Both the position numbers and the translations under genes were made by a program. The notes beneath the pieces were generated by a model. The model made no database searches and was not told the origin of the DNA. It saw only the letters and a list, made by a program, of their open reading frames with translations. A stretch of DNA of 64,000 bases from Nectonema munidae. Taxonomy: Eukaryota; Nematomorpha; Nectonematoida; Nectonematidae. Positions 24,768 to 36,289 of this stretch are shown here, piece after piece. The DNA lies in assembly GCA_030549495.1 (NCBI GenBank), contig JAUIRK010000871.1, positions 248,001 to 312,000 on the forward strand, in the 5' to 3' direction. The stretch's first letter is position 1, and the number at the start of each line of letters is the position of its first letter.

Positions 24768-26019
24768 GTAATTTATAAACTAATTTATGTCTATAATAAT
24801 CTATATCCTTAGAATACCGATGAAAGAAATAACAAAAGCATTGTAAAATACAATAAAGAGATATCTGCACCCTGAGACTAATAATTTCTTTAGCTTTAGC
24901 CCCTCCTAATTTTTCTTCTTGCTTGTTGGTGCTTCTTCTTAGAATCGGCGGTTGGGTTTTTCTTCGGTGATGGACGGATTTCGCCAACGATCGGCATATA
25001 TCTGTGTATTTTATATCAGTTTTAGGAACAAGGTCTAAAAAATTTCAAAGGCACATAATTGATATTTCTAGATTTTACTGTATATTTTTCTAATACACTT
25101 TATTTGGTTTTTTGGAAATTTTTATTCGGTTTAAATCAAAATGGAAATACATATTAACACCAGTTGTTATTTTTCTACGATTACTGTATTTGTGTGGTAC
25201 GTTTCAAAAAATCTCTGCTACTATAAAATTTGGCCTTGAACTTAAACTTATTTTTAAAAGGCTGTTTTTTCGGCGATGGACCTCCCAAAAAGCTAAGGGA
25301 AGCATTCCTAAATTTTTCAGTATAATCACCCCAAACTCGACTCGTCTTTAATTTTATCCAGATTTTAAATGAACTAGCCTATCAGAATCTGAATCATATA
25401 CAGTGACGTAACAAGACATTTTTATTATAAAAGCACTCCTATATGTGTTTCTTTTGTTCATGTGAGGTCGTTTGTCTATCTCTGTTCACATTTCTGATTT
25501 TATCATGTTTTAATTTCTCTTATTTTGAATATCTCACACACTTTCTAAATCATATTATGCCATATAGATTAGGAGATAGTAAAGTGGTCCATACGGACCA
25601 CTGGTAATTATTGCGGTTTTTCACTTCCAGGAGATCCTATGTTTCAAATTGGTCAATTTTTATTTTTGAGATTTTCCTAGGATTCTTAAGTTCGGTTTCA
25701 CCATGTAAATTCTACTTTGACAAAAAATATTTCCCAAATTAAATATAATAGTTTGGTTTTAGATTTTTTATTTTGGTTTGAGCATTTACTGCTTTCAATA
25801 TAGCTAAAATTTTCCATTGCTAGAAATCTCGGAGTAAAAAAAATGGGAAAGCAGGCCTTTTGTTTGAACTCTTTTGTAATAGTCTAACGTGAATGATATT
25901 TAAGAGCTACACAAAATTAAAGCTCAACAAAATGTGTAACTGACTATCAATCTTTTTAATACTTCATTTATAATATAAAATATTTTAAAGTATATTAAGG
26001 AGCTTTATTTACCTTCTAG
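24768..26019. other. Intron of zinc-finger gene
   Basis: GTAATT at the 5' end and CTTCTAG at the 3' end join two phase-0 exons. A CAGTGACGTAAC string near 25,402 resembles the CAGTGRCGTA ends seen elsewhere, without a partner. Otherwise only AT-rich sequence is seen. Confidence 0.6.
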
Positions 26020-26588
26020 GTCAGAAGAACTTTTTCAAGCAGTTCAAAGTATAAGAAGAAGAACGATAATTCCTCAACAAGATTTCGTAAATCTTCAACC
26101 AAAACTACCCCACCAGTAAAAGGCAAAAAAGAAGCAGCAATCAGAAATAGCAGTGCATCCAAAAAAGTCATTTTAAAGGAAAAAAATACGAATATCGAGA
26201 GCAGAGCTGGAGAAGGCGCTCGTTCGACGAAAAAGTTCGATGTGGAGGATGTGAACATGGAAAAGAAGTCAATTCAGCAGCTGCATAAAGCCACGCTCAT
26301 GCAAAACAGCGAGGCCGCGCAATTCGCGAACCACTACGTCAACTTGGAACAACCAACAACTGCCCCCTATTTCTCCCACTTCTTCCCATTTTTGCCTCAG
26401 AGCTTTGCCTTTTCCTTTTCAAATCCGTTGAATGCGTCTACGAGATTTGACGAAGCTTCCCTTTTAGCGAACAAGGGCGCTTATCACCTGAACAGCATTT
26501 ATGGTGATTCAACTCCTCTTTCGAACAAAAATGCTATTTCCCAAAGAGAATCTCCCAATGATATCCAAGATAATGCCTTGTCTAGCGA
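26020..26588 (+). CDS. Zinc-finger gene, exon with basic region
   Basis: The exon starts after CTTCTAG (26,019) in phase 0, continuing directly from the exon ending at 24,767. It encodes a basic, Ser/Lys-rich stretch (KYKKKNDNSSTRFRKSS and PPVKGKKEAA) that could act as a nuclear localisation signal. A more ordinary segment follows, with an aromatic patch (APYFSHFFPFLPQSFAFSF). The favoured end is donor GTAATC at 26,589, leaving two bases of a codon. Without splicing the frame meets TAA at 26,590-26,592, so an isoform ending here is also possible. Confidence 0.7.
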
Positions 26589-26979
26589 GTAATCTTTATT
26601 CCTATAAATATCCCTCCCCTATATACCATGCTTAGTGGCATAGTCATGAACTTGAACCAACGAAAGATATTTAGCTCTTATTTTAGCTTTTTATTTTAGC
26701 GATTCTAAAACTCTTATTTTCACAAGATTACAAAATAAATGTTTTAGAAAAAATTATACTGCGTAAAAAACGAACTACAATTATCAAAAGAATAAGCAAA
26801 AATATTCAGTTTAAGTTTGTACGCGCCATTTTGAGGAAAAAGGAAAATCATATTTTTTTATTTTACGACAACCTTTTAATGATTCTTTTGCAATTTATTA
26901 AAATTATTGAAAGAAATGAGGATAAAAATTAGTATATTTTTTCAAAGTCACGATTTTCATTGTCAAATGACATTAAAAG
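26589..26979. other. Intron of zinc-finger gene
   Basis: AT-rich; donor GTAATC at 26,589. The acceptor is uncertain. AG at 26,978-26,979 or 26,996-26,997 both keep frame with the two-base codon remainder. AG at 26,932 or 26,947 would not. Confidence 0.5.
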
Positions 26980-27215
26980 TGAAAATATACCCATCAGATT
27001 CGATCTATGGGCTTATCCCTTGAAAATCAACACTCACCACTCGGTCTCTCTAGATTCAGCGAGTCTAATCTACTCTATTTTTCGTTTAAGGCATTCTCAA
27101 AGCACCGACGAAGATTTGCTGCGCAATAAAGAAAACATTCTAACGTGCAACTACTGCAAAAATGTTTTTAGCGATATTTGCGAAGTTAGGCAACACATGT
27201 CTCTACACAAAAAAG
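26980..27215 (+). CDS. Zinc-finger gene, exon with one C2H2 finger
   Basis: The frame is open from before 26,960 to donor GTGAGA at 27,216; the exon leaves one base of a codon (G). It encodes ENIPIRFDLWAYPLKINTHH, a linker, then a canonical finger LTCNYCKNVFSDICEVRQHM (C-x2-C-x12-H-x3-H). The start is chosen for phase with the preceding exon; 26,998 is the alternative. The following exon continues with an inter-finger linker (HKK-ELKPYKC), resembling the TGEKPYKC linker of tandem C2H2 proteins. Confidence 0.7.
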
Positions 27216-28392
27216 GTGAGAAAGTGCAATATCATGTTTTTCGTGGTTCGCAAATTTCACCCAAAGACATCTCCTTGATTTAAAAAATTCTTGAGAATTT
27301 TATATATATTTTTTTCACAATCTCGATTTAAACATTTTATCAACAAAAACCTTATAAAACTTTTAATTAGTGATGCTTGGTTTAAAACGAAGATCTTGAA
27401 ATAGAACCTTTAAATGATTTTTGATATATTTTTAATTAGATTTTTAAGTATTTTTGATTAAGGAATGAATTGAGAATGAATGCTTTCAAATATGACAAAA
27501 TTAGTAAAATATTCTTGATCAAGGAATGATTTTTAATTTTGTATCAGTTAAATTTATACACAACCTATTTTTATGTCACATGGTGCCTTGAAAATTGATC
27601 GTGATTTGTGTCCACTTTTACAACATTCAATTCTTAATTACTCACAAATTATGCATTTAGTTACTTAATTAACCATTTTTCGTTAACAATTAGCCTGCCC
27701 TTGCTTACTTTAAATGTTAAAAAAATTTCATTAGTAATTTGCTTCTATAGCAGCTATGCAGAGAGTTTAATATTTGCTCGCTTAAAACTTGATTCATCAG
27801 TTTGGTGTTAAATTCTTTTTATTAATTACTGGATGTTGCTTATTCACCTAGAAAATTCTTTAATTAGCTAAATTCATTTAGAATCCAGGTAGTGAATTAT
27901 TGCTAACTTCTATCGTCATCTTATTAAACTTTTCTATTCTTAAATACTGCGTTATTTAAATAATGGGCGTGAGTAGGGTTGGTTAGATGCTGGATTCGAT
28001 AACTCAAGGTCTTGGGTTCGATCCCCCATCAAGCCTGCTTTCCTTATAGTTCGATACAAGCGGCGCAATTGTGCCTTCTCGATGAAAACACTCTATGGTA
28101 CCCTTACCTTTATGGTACCTTTAGTTAGAAATGATTATTCAGCTAGTTTTTTAATTACGCAAACTATTTTATGTTAGATCTATATAGAAAGAATAAAAGA
28201 ATATTTTACGCCAGGATTTTAAGCAATTTTTAACATACGATACAAGCAAAGCCGATCTTTATGCTACCTGTAGAAGAGATTCGTTATGTTTGAGCTTAAA
28301 GCTTTTAAAGTTCTTTCGATTGGATGATTTATTAATGCTATTGAAAAGATACAGAGTAAATGTTTGCTAATGATTGCAATCCTCATTTTTAG
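27216..28392. other. Intron of zinc-finger gene with tRNA-SINE
   Basis: Bounded by GTGAGA and ATTTTTAG. It contains the SINE at 27,964-28,120 and otherwise AT-rich sequence. Confidence 0.65.
27964..28120 (+). repeat. tRNA-derived SINE
   Basis: GTTGGTTAGATGC (box A-like, about 27,978) and GGTTCGATCCC (box B, about 28,015-28,025) lie at tRNA-like spacing. A tail follows, CTTATAGTTCGATACAAGCG..TGCCTTCTCGATGAAAACAC, shared with copies at 42,174, 42,581 and 44,297 and less clearly at 22,027. Box A plus box B followed by a shared non-tRNA body defines a SINE rather than a tRNA gene. No tRNA cloverleaf with closing acceptor stem could be made. Confidence 0.8.
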
Positions 28393-28476
28393 AATTGAAG
28401 CCTTACAAGTGCAAGTATTGTTCATATTTAAGTCGCACGGGAAGCCAACTCAAAGTTCATATGAAAAGACACAAAG
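28393..28476 (+). CDS. Zinc-finger gene, single-finger exon
   Basis: Acceptor CATTTTTAG ends at 28,392 and donor GTAATT starts at 28,477. The exon is 84 bases (28 codons) in phase 1/phase 1. It encodes exactly one canonical finger with linker, LKPYKCKYCSYLSRTGSQLK then VHMKRHK (C-x2-C-x12-H-x3-H). Being symmetrical, it could be skipped or duplicated without breaking frame. Confidence 0.85.
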
Positions 28477-30470
28477 GTAATTTTTTACTCTCTATATTAC
28501 TTCATTCTATGATAGCGTAAGCCCCTTCTTTTTGGCAAGTGTTAGTCACAAAACTTACCAAAATATCACTAAAACTAAAAGCTGGCCATCTAACAATATT
28601 ATTACAAGATTAGACGAGTATTTCTTTTCTAGTAGAAAAACACCCCATTGCCAATTCTCTGCACATTTTAACGCGAATTGCAAAATATCTTTCTACCTTA
28701 TAATTAATGATTATATTATGGAGAAAAAAGTGTTTTTGCTTTTCTGTATCAAAATTTTTTAAAGCATAAAATTTGGATATTACCTTTAGATTAAAGAGAT
28801 ATTAATCACCCCTCCTCTTTTATTCATCTCTCACTCCAAACCTCTCGCCTAGCTTGGCACCCGCTGTTGTAAAAGAATAATATTACTATCTATAATAACG
28901 GCGTTAACTTTATTTTCTAACAAAGTTGATAGTCTTTTTTTATTAAGTTGTTCGTTTAAGAAAAGTCAACTTTTTAATAATCCCACTTTGGGTTGGGCCG
29001 AATCTGATTTATAATCAGAATCGATAGAAATTCATAGAATCGTAGTTAGATTCTCTCAACAATTGTAGAGCTGGAAGCTTCGCTGCCTCACATTACGAGC
29101 ACGAGCAGAGTTTTACAAAGTAATAAATGAGAACTTCAAATTATCTTCCCTATCGATGTAACACAATTTGATGACAATCCGCATATCGAGTAGAAACCAC
29201 GAGTAAATGTGGATTTTTTTATTTCCTAGAACCAGAAGTGATGTAATTGTACACCTGCCATCCCTTTAGTGTTTGACAGCTATAACAAACAACTATATGC
29301 ATATTTCACCAAATTATGCATCAGCACAGATTCAGTAAGCTACTACTTTCCACAGCTAGCTAAACTCGCTTGTAATCTACAGATATGTCTTTTACTAATC
29401 AGAATTAGAATCGGATATTGAGAATGAGAATCAAAGTTGTAATTAAAAAAGTAAGAGAATCTACAAACAAAAAGCTCGTTTTTAAGAGGTTTGAAATAGC
29501 TTTTATATATTAAGCTTGCAAACCAAATAAAATAATTTCAATAACTTCTAAACAAAATTTCTGCGTTCTGTTTTAGCGTACAAACCAAATATTTTATTTG
29601 TTCAGATAAATTTTATTCTATAACGGCTTAAGGAAGCTTATTTTAAATCATTTTAAACAAGGAATGAAATTTTAGGTCCCTCGTGAAAAGTCGTAACAAC
29701 ATGATCCCCTACCCTATGGACATTAGCATCCGCTAATGGGGCAAATAGATCAACTGAGACCCCCTTAGAAAATTGATATTAATTGTTGAAAAAATTTCTT
29801 ACTTTTGAACTAAAATTGTATGTAATAAAAAACATGGTATTGCTTATATAATGTAATAAGATTATCAAAAACTTATGCAAAGAAAAAAAGAGGACTATTG
29901 ACATATCGACGTCCTTTATTGAAGATTTAGTCATTGAAAACAATTAAAGAAAAATTTTGACACACACTAGAAAACATTTAGTATATTCTCCCATGCCTAT
30001 GTATAAATAATGGAATTACATCTATACTAACTACTTTACTAATTAACTAGCAAACCTATAAAGTTTAGTTAAAGTGAGGTAGTTTCGTAGACTCGTGCAA
30101 AGTACATGCATGTTTTCATCACTATATATTAAATATAAATGACTTTTTAATTCAGGGTTGGATTCTAATTCTCATTTTTAAAATTGCACTACAAATGCCA
30201 ATGCTTCCTATTCTGAATATAAAAATACATGAAATTTGTATTTAAAACAATTAAAATAGAAATACATTTGTATTGGCTACAGCACTGCTTCTGATCAAGA
30301 CTTAATGTAAATTCTAAATTTAACCATTTATGGATAGGGTTCCATAAAAATGTCATAGTGGAAGTCCAAATAAGCACGTCTAAGGCCTTTTTTTAAAACC
30401 TTTTCTAAAATTAGATAACTGTATTATCTAATTTTGGGCCTTTGCTAAGCGGATTTTGAATGTACTTAAG
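28477..30470. other. Intron of zinc-finger gene
   Basis: AT-rich. Bases about 29,690-29,770 are less AT-rich and contain GATCCCCTACCCTATGG, possibly old repeat. No nested gene is seen. Confidence 0.5.
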
Positions 30471-30790
30471 GAATCAAAGCGTATATCTGCTTTACGTGCA
30501 ATTACAGTGGAGTGACGCAATCCGACTTGAACCGACACATGAAGTCGCAGTCTCACGGTTGCAAAGCGCTCAACACGTGTGCCAAGTGCAGGATAGGCTT
30601 CATGACCAAGTACATACTCGATCACCACGACTGCAAAAGCTCCCTCTTATCCTACCTCGACTCCTCAAACAAACCCGCAGTCAACCCTGCACCCACCAAT
30701 ACCAACAAACACTTCACAAAATCCAAACTAGAGCTAATGTTCCAGGAGTACAACGTCTGCGCCGAAGAGCAGTCACCCGTTTTACTTTGA
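30471..30790 (+). CDS. Zinc-finger gene, last exon with terminal fingers
   Basis: It follows acceptor TGTACTTAAG (30,470) in phase 1 and ends at TGA 30,788-30,790. It encodes IKAYICFTCNYSGVTQSDLN with RHMKSQSH (C-x2-C-x12-H-x5-H). A second, less regular cluster follows, CAKCRIGFMTKYILDHHDC (C2HC-like). The tail is Ser/Asn/Pro-rich, ending near KLELMFQEYNVC. Less AT-rich than the surroundings. AATAAA near 31,132 is a possible polyadenylation signal. Confidence 0.8.
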
Positions 30791-30799
30791 TGACCCTTT

Positions 30800-32690
30800 T
30801 TGTTTTTACCCAATGTCTTTTTTATTATTCAGAATTTACCTCAAGCATAGCATTTAATCACCCGTTTTATCTTTCATACTTTATTTTGATATTTTACTTT
30901 TTTCACATGAGCATACTAACACCAGCCCATACTGCGTGTGTTCGCAATTTTTACGCATTTAAACCAATTTTTTAAGCCTTTGAGAAATGTTTTTAATTTA
31001 TTTTTTCTTTCTCGTCTTCTCCTACCATCTGCTCAAATTAATACATTTTCTAAATTTGTATCAATTTAAATCTTTTCTAAAGAATTTAAAATGTTTGCTC
31101 AATTTTATTGCTCAGTGTTTTAAAAGTAAATAATAAAACTTTCTTTTCTATCTTCAACGATATTCACTTGATTTGCGACCAGTTTTCTTACATAGAGTAA
31201 ACAATTTTGGTTGATAACTCTCCTACTCTTTATAAAACCGCTTATCCAGTTGTGATAATTATCTAAAATAAAGAAATGTCATTACCTGTCTATGTGCAGA
31301 AAAGTTAGCTTTTATATCCATCAAAATTTCTCACAATTTAAAAAAATTGACTTTAAAAATGACTTCTTACATTAGAACGTGTAAACTTTTAGAATGAAAT
31401 TAATTTTTCACGTTTTTATTCAACATTAATAAAAAATACTATAAAATAAACAATTTAGTGTTCACTCTTTAAGAAGTTTATGCTTCGAATTATATTTCAG
31501 AAAAGTATTGAATCAATCAAATCTTTTTTCACTGTATATCCAAAATCAGGTTCTATTATTCTTAAACCGGAAAAATGTCTTTTGCCACTAATTTGTGATT
31601 AAGAAAGAACATTTTCAATAAAACCTATTTTCTTAACAATGTCAAGATATTTACTAATTGAATTTTTAACATTATAATTTGAAAATGGATGAAGAATTTA
31701 CAAAATCAAGTTGAAATTTTCTTATTATAGTTTCAAACCAGGGGCGAGGCCCCCCTCTCCTAATGTGATTTCGCCCCCCTCCCAAATAATTTTCAATTTT
31801 CTGTATTGTTTATCTTTTTTTATAGTATTTATTTGACTTGTTTGTTTTCTGAGTAAATTTTCGATATTACTTTTCTTGTTTTAAGGTTACGTCTTAGATT
31901 AGAATGGATATTTAAAATCTATTTTTTTTCATTAACGTCCACTTATCTGTTATAATGATGCAAATTTGAGCTATATTTGATCAGAGTTAGCAATGTAACC
32001 AGTCATTTGAATAAGGCCCCATACATTTTTGAGCTAGGCAAATATTTTTATAGCACGTAACTATATAAGAACTCTATAATTTAAAGCTTAAAATGTTTAG
32101 CCTTATTAATTACTGTAACCAAGCCCGGCGATAACGGTGGAGGCAAGAGAGCTAGGCCCCCTGGGATTTATTTTGCTCACCTGAAACTCCGAAATATATA
32201 AATGTATACACTTTCTTATATTCCAGGCCCCATTAAAATCAGTCCCCCCCCCCCTCCCCTAACCGTGCTTGAAGTGGGCAACGGGGCTAATTTAAACAAC
32301 GAAGTCTTTTATTCTAGAAATCAAATATATAGCATCTTTTTCATTTTATTTAATGTTGTAATTATTTTTATCAAGATTTCTTAGAATAGTTGGCAATGTT
32401 TTTCACTTTGCTTATAATTTTTTTAATAAAATTTAATACAAATAATATCATTTTCATGTAATTTTTAGCGTATAACCTAGGGATTGAAATAGCTAATTTA
32501 CATAAATTTATAGTTTCTCTAATATTTCTTCCAAAAATTTTAAAATGGCCAAATTTAAATTCACGGCTACGTACCTGTAATTTATTATTAGCATAGACCC
32601 ATATCCTAAATAATTTTTCAATCTTTTCACTTTACTAACTGAATATATGTGTAGATAGAATAGGAAGATTATATAAATGATTCTTTGTTT
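30800..32690. other. Intergenic DNA with C/G-rich transposon scraps
   Basis: After the zinc-finger gene the sequence is AT-rich. Two short scraps rich in C (about 31,738-31,790; 32,118-32,290 with a 13-base C run at 32,232) look like eroded transposon ends. No coding frame is supported. Confidence 0.4.
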
Positions 32691-32696
32691 TCTGTT

Positions 32697-32824
32697 ACTA
32701 ATCAAGCTTGGTAAGATTTCGTTGCTAAAAATTTTAAAATTTAATTTTACGCAACAATGCATTTCAGTACAGAGAATCCACCTAACCAATTCATTTGATA
32801 TGAACCAGGCCTGTTGACAATTAG
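32697..32824. repeat. Interspersed repeat family C, copy 1
   Basis: Shares CTAAAAATT, TCAGTACAGAG, CCAATTCATTTGATAT and ACCAGGCCTGTTGACAATTA in the same order with 61,876-62,026. No coding capacity; class unknown. The sequence just to its right (32,850-32,892) read on minus is TACAGTCAGACCTCATTTA, a TA-flanked terminus of Tc1/mariner or pogo type. Confidence 0.65.
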
Positions 32825-32912
32825 TGAGATGAGCAATATCTTTTAACTCCTAATCTGCATCGGGTTGTCGAATAAATGAGGTCTGACTGTATTACCAATG
32901 AGTCCTTTAATA

Positions 32913-33120
32913 CAGCGTTTTTCAAACTTACTGCGGCCTATAGCAAGAACCACAGTTTGCATCGAGGCCCATAATACTTAGATGTAATAAGACAAACTTT
33001 GATCACTACGTTCATTTATTCAACATCGACTATTTATATGTTCTTTCTTTTTTGTCACGACCCATTTTATTTTTCACGCGACCCACTGAAGGGTCGGGAC
33101 CCACAGTTTGAAAAACGCTG
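32913..33120. mobile_element. hAT MITE, 208 bp
   Basis: The ends are CAGCGTTTTTCAAACT (32,913) and AGTTTGAAAAACGCTG (ending 33,120), a 16-bp exact inverted repeat. Flanking 8-mers CTTTAATA and CTCTAATA match at 7 of 8. The interior right side GGGTCGGGACCCACAGTTTG is typical of hAT non-autonomous elements. No transposase. Confidence 0.88.
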
Positions 33121-33499
33121 CTCTAATACAACCCTTTCCATATGGTCTTTAGAAGACAAAAACATGTTTAACCTTCGAACATCAAATATAAAATCGGTTC
33201 AACCAAAAATTCAGCTCCCTAAAGATCTACAAAAGAGATCATTTTTAGTCATGGTAAACCACTTGGTTAGAGTATAGCATATCTAGAGATAGACTATACA
33301 GATAGACTGAGACCATTCATTTTAATAATTCGTAAATGGAAATAAGGAGAGATAAAGACTTAATTACATCGGATGAGTAGTTATCTATCATATATGAATG
33401 ATTTTGTTCCCTTGTTGAACTTGAAGAGTTGTTTACAAACTTTCTAAAAAATTTCAGGGTAGCGGTCTAACTATAATTTTCAAATAGCTCAGGGTCTCA

Positions 33500-34330
33500 T
33501 TAAAAAAAATAAATCAACATATAAAACACTGTACTAAAAAATCGACACCATTGTTTATTCAAAAATTGTCTGAACAATCTAAATTTGGCTGTTTTGGCCA
33601 ATGCAACTTTTATATCAATACTCACTTCCAATCGGTTATTTGGTTTAAATGGCAAATAGCATGGAAAACGCTTGCTCACACTCATATGAAGTGATAAATC
33701 GAATCAGCTTTCAGAGCAATCTTTCCAAGCATAGGACTCTCCCATTTCAATCGAAAAATTGCTGAGATATTTCTGAAAAACATGTTTTGCACCTCCTTAA
33801 TCATTAACCTAATCAATAAACTGTTCTTAAATTAAGAAGTCTTCTGTGAACAGATAACTAATAGAGATTATAAACAGGGTTTTGATAAATTTATAGTATT
33901 TTTCAAATTTTTGTAGATTAAGAAAATAAAGAGAATTTTTTTTGACATGCTTACGGTGTTTTATGGCCTCCAGGACTTTTATTAATGAAAATATTATTTT
34001 TATCAACAAATATATTCGAAAATCGGGCAAAATATTTCTTGTCAAAGAATGCAATTATCCCAGCTTCATTTAAAAAATTGTCATTTTTTATTAAAACGGA
34101 GTACTCTGATCTCTTTTCCTTTCAGCGCAAGGTTCAAAGAATTCATATATTCAAATATTTTCCCTAAAAGTGATAGAAATATACAAAAATGGACATCAGA
34201 AAATTCTACATGCATGTCTAGTCTGCCGTCCAGAATTTACTGGATTTCTTTCTATAGTATCGCTTGGAAAATTTTCCTTTGGAAAGCCACCTCAAGTTTG
34301 AGTGCAGCAAGACTTTTTCAAATCTGAAAA
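33500..34330 (-). pseudogene. ZBED5-like hAT transposase remnant
   Basis: On minus, scattered frames resemble the C-terminal half of ZBED5-type hAT proteins. Near 34,140 is a segment reading like 'SLNLALKGKEIRVL'. Near 33,640 is NNRLEVSIDIKVALAKT, matching the conserved 'NRLdv..dlr.aL' end. Frames change several times and stops are common, so this is a dead relic. I could not find the element's termini. Recognition is by pattern, not alignment. Confidence 0.45.
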
Positions 34331-34334
34331 GAAG

Positions 34335-35035
34335 AAAGAACAAGAATCAAATCAAGAACGGCCAAAAGTGCTCGGTTTAGTTAGATTAGCGGCCAGTAAT
34401 ATTTCCTACCATGTAATTTTACAATAATTTTTATAAAATTTTATAGCTAAATTTATTATTTATCATTAAATATATTATAATATAAATAACCCATCTATAG
34501 GCTTATTAAAAATGTTAATTTTATGACCTTTTATCTAACATGATCTCAGGTCGTGATTAGAAATTTGGTGACATTCCTATTTATGAGATGGATAAAATTA
34601 TTATTATATCAAGAAAGTATATTATTTTATCGGTTGTGTTTAAATATATAAAAGTCAATGTAGTGTTGAACCAAGTAAATATATAACCATTTAAATCACA
34701 TTGAAATGTAGAATTTATTACATGTGTATATTGACAAAAATAATGAATAGATAAACGCCGATTTGCTAAATAGCACGAAAATTATGAAAATATATCTTAC
34801 CACAAATTAACCAACGTTAAACAGTAATAGCAATTTAAATCTTGAGTGACAAAGGTATTTTCAGAATCAAATTGAGCATGTTCGATTTGCTGTGTATGGA
34901 TAAGTTTATTTTAATATAATGAGAAAAATTGTTTTCCATTATGTCATCTGTGAAAGTTAATTTACTGATAGGTAAAATATTTTGCGTGAATTAATCATCA
35001 AAATTTGTTTATTAAATTAATTAAGACAATATTAA
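34335..35035. other. AT-rich intergenic DNA
   Basis: Nothing recognisable beyond AT-rich sequence. Confidence 0.4.
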
Positions 35036-36289
35036 CCCAATCAAGCAAGCAAACATAATTGGTATCAAAAACAAAATATCAGAACTAAAGCAACTCATCG
35101 AACAACACTAACCTTATGTCATAACAATACAGGAAACCAAGTTAAACAAAAACGCGAAAACACCAAAGATTCATAATTATACACACATAAGACAGGACAG
35201 ACCTAACTCACCACGTGGTGGTGATCTAATAACGTACATCAAACAAAATATCAGATTTACGGAATTAAATACACAGTCAACAAACAACTCATTTTTAAAC
35301 AAGACCAAATGGGAAACCTTAACACCCATTCCCTTAAATACAAACAAGCCTAATCTCTGGCAAAAACATATTTCATCTAACTGGTCGGACAAAACTAACA
35401 CACAAACATATTGGAATTCCATCAAAAATTTAGAGAGCAAAAAGTTATAAACAGACATAAATCGAAACATATGTTTCAATGGGAAAACTAATACTAACAA
35501 CATACAAATCGCAACATGCTACCAAAACAAACAAATAAGCCCCACAAAACATCAACTAAATTATTAAATCAAGTGCTAAAAACACACATAACCATAAACG
35601 AAAAATACGTATAAGAGGCACTCCACACGACTAAAAACAACAAAGCCCAAGGACCTGACAACATAACAAGCATACATCTTAAACACTTAGGTCCAACTGC
35701 TATTACTTTTTTAACACGTATTTTTAAATTTCAGTTAATAATAACATAATTCCACACATATGGAAATCTTCACGCATAATACCAATTTAAAAACTGGGCA
35801 AAGATAAAAACATAACTTCATCATTGCTTTCACCAATCGTAAAATTACTAGAAAAAGTTATTCATAGAAACATACAAACCGACATACCATATAGTAAACA
35901 TCAACATGGTTTTAAAAAATGCTATTCTACTACGCCTGCACTAGGGACACTACACAACATTATTGCTAAGGGATTTAATCACAAAAACCTTCTCATCGTA
36001 GAATTACCACAAAATTAGATCTAAATGGCGCGTTTGACGCAATTAACATTATCTCCTTTATTAACAAAGTTATAAACAACACAACTATTAACCCACAAAT
36101 CACTAAATTTTAAGCGAACTACACTCATACACAGAATACCATAACAGTAAATCACACATAAGACATCCACATTCAGACTTATCCCAAGGTAGCTCACTCT
36201 ACCCTATACTTTTTAACATTTATACGTCAGACCTACCAACACCACCCAAATAATCTTTGGGCTATTGGACAAAAATTTTTTGGGACTAT

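Noticed and set aside
30460-30975. 171-codon plus frame overlapping the last zinc-finger exon
   Set aside because: It is the shifted frame of the finger-encoding exon at 30,471-30,790; Gln/Arg-rich translation without motifs.
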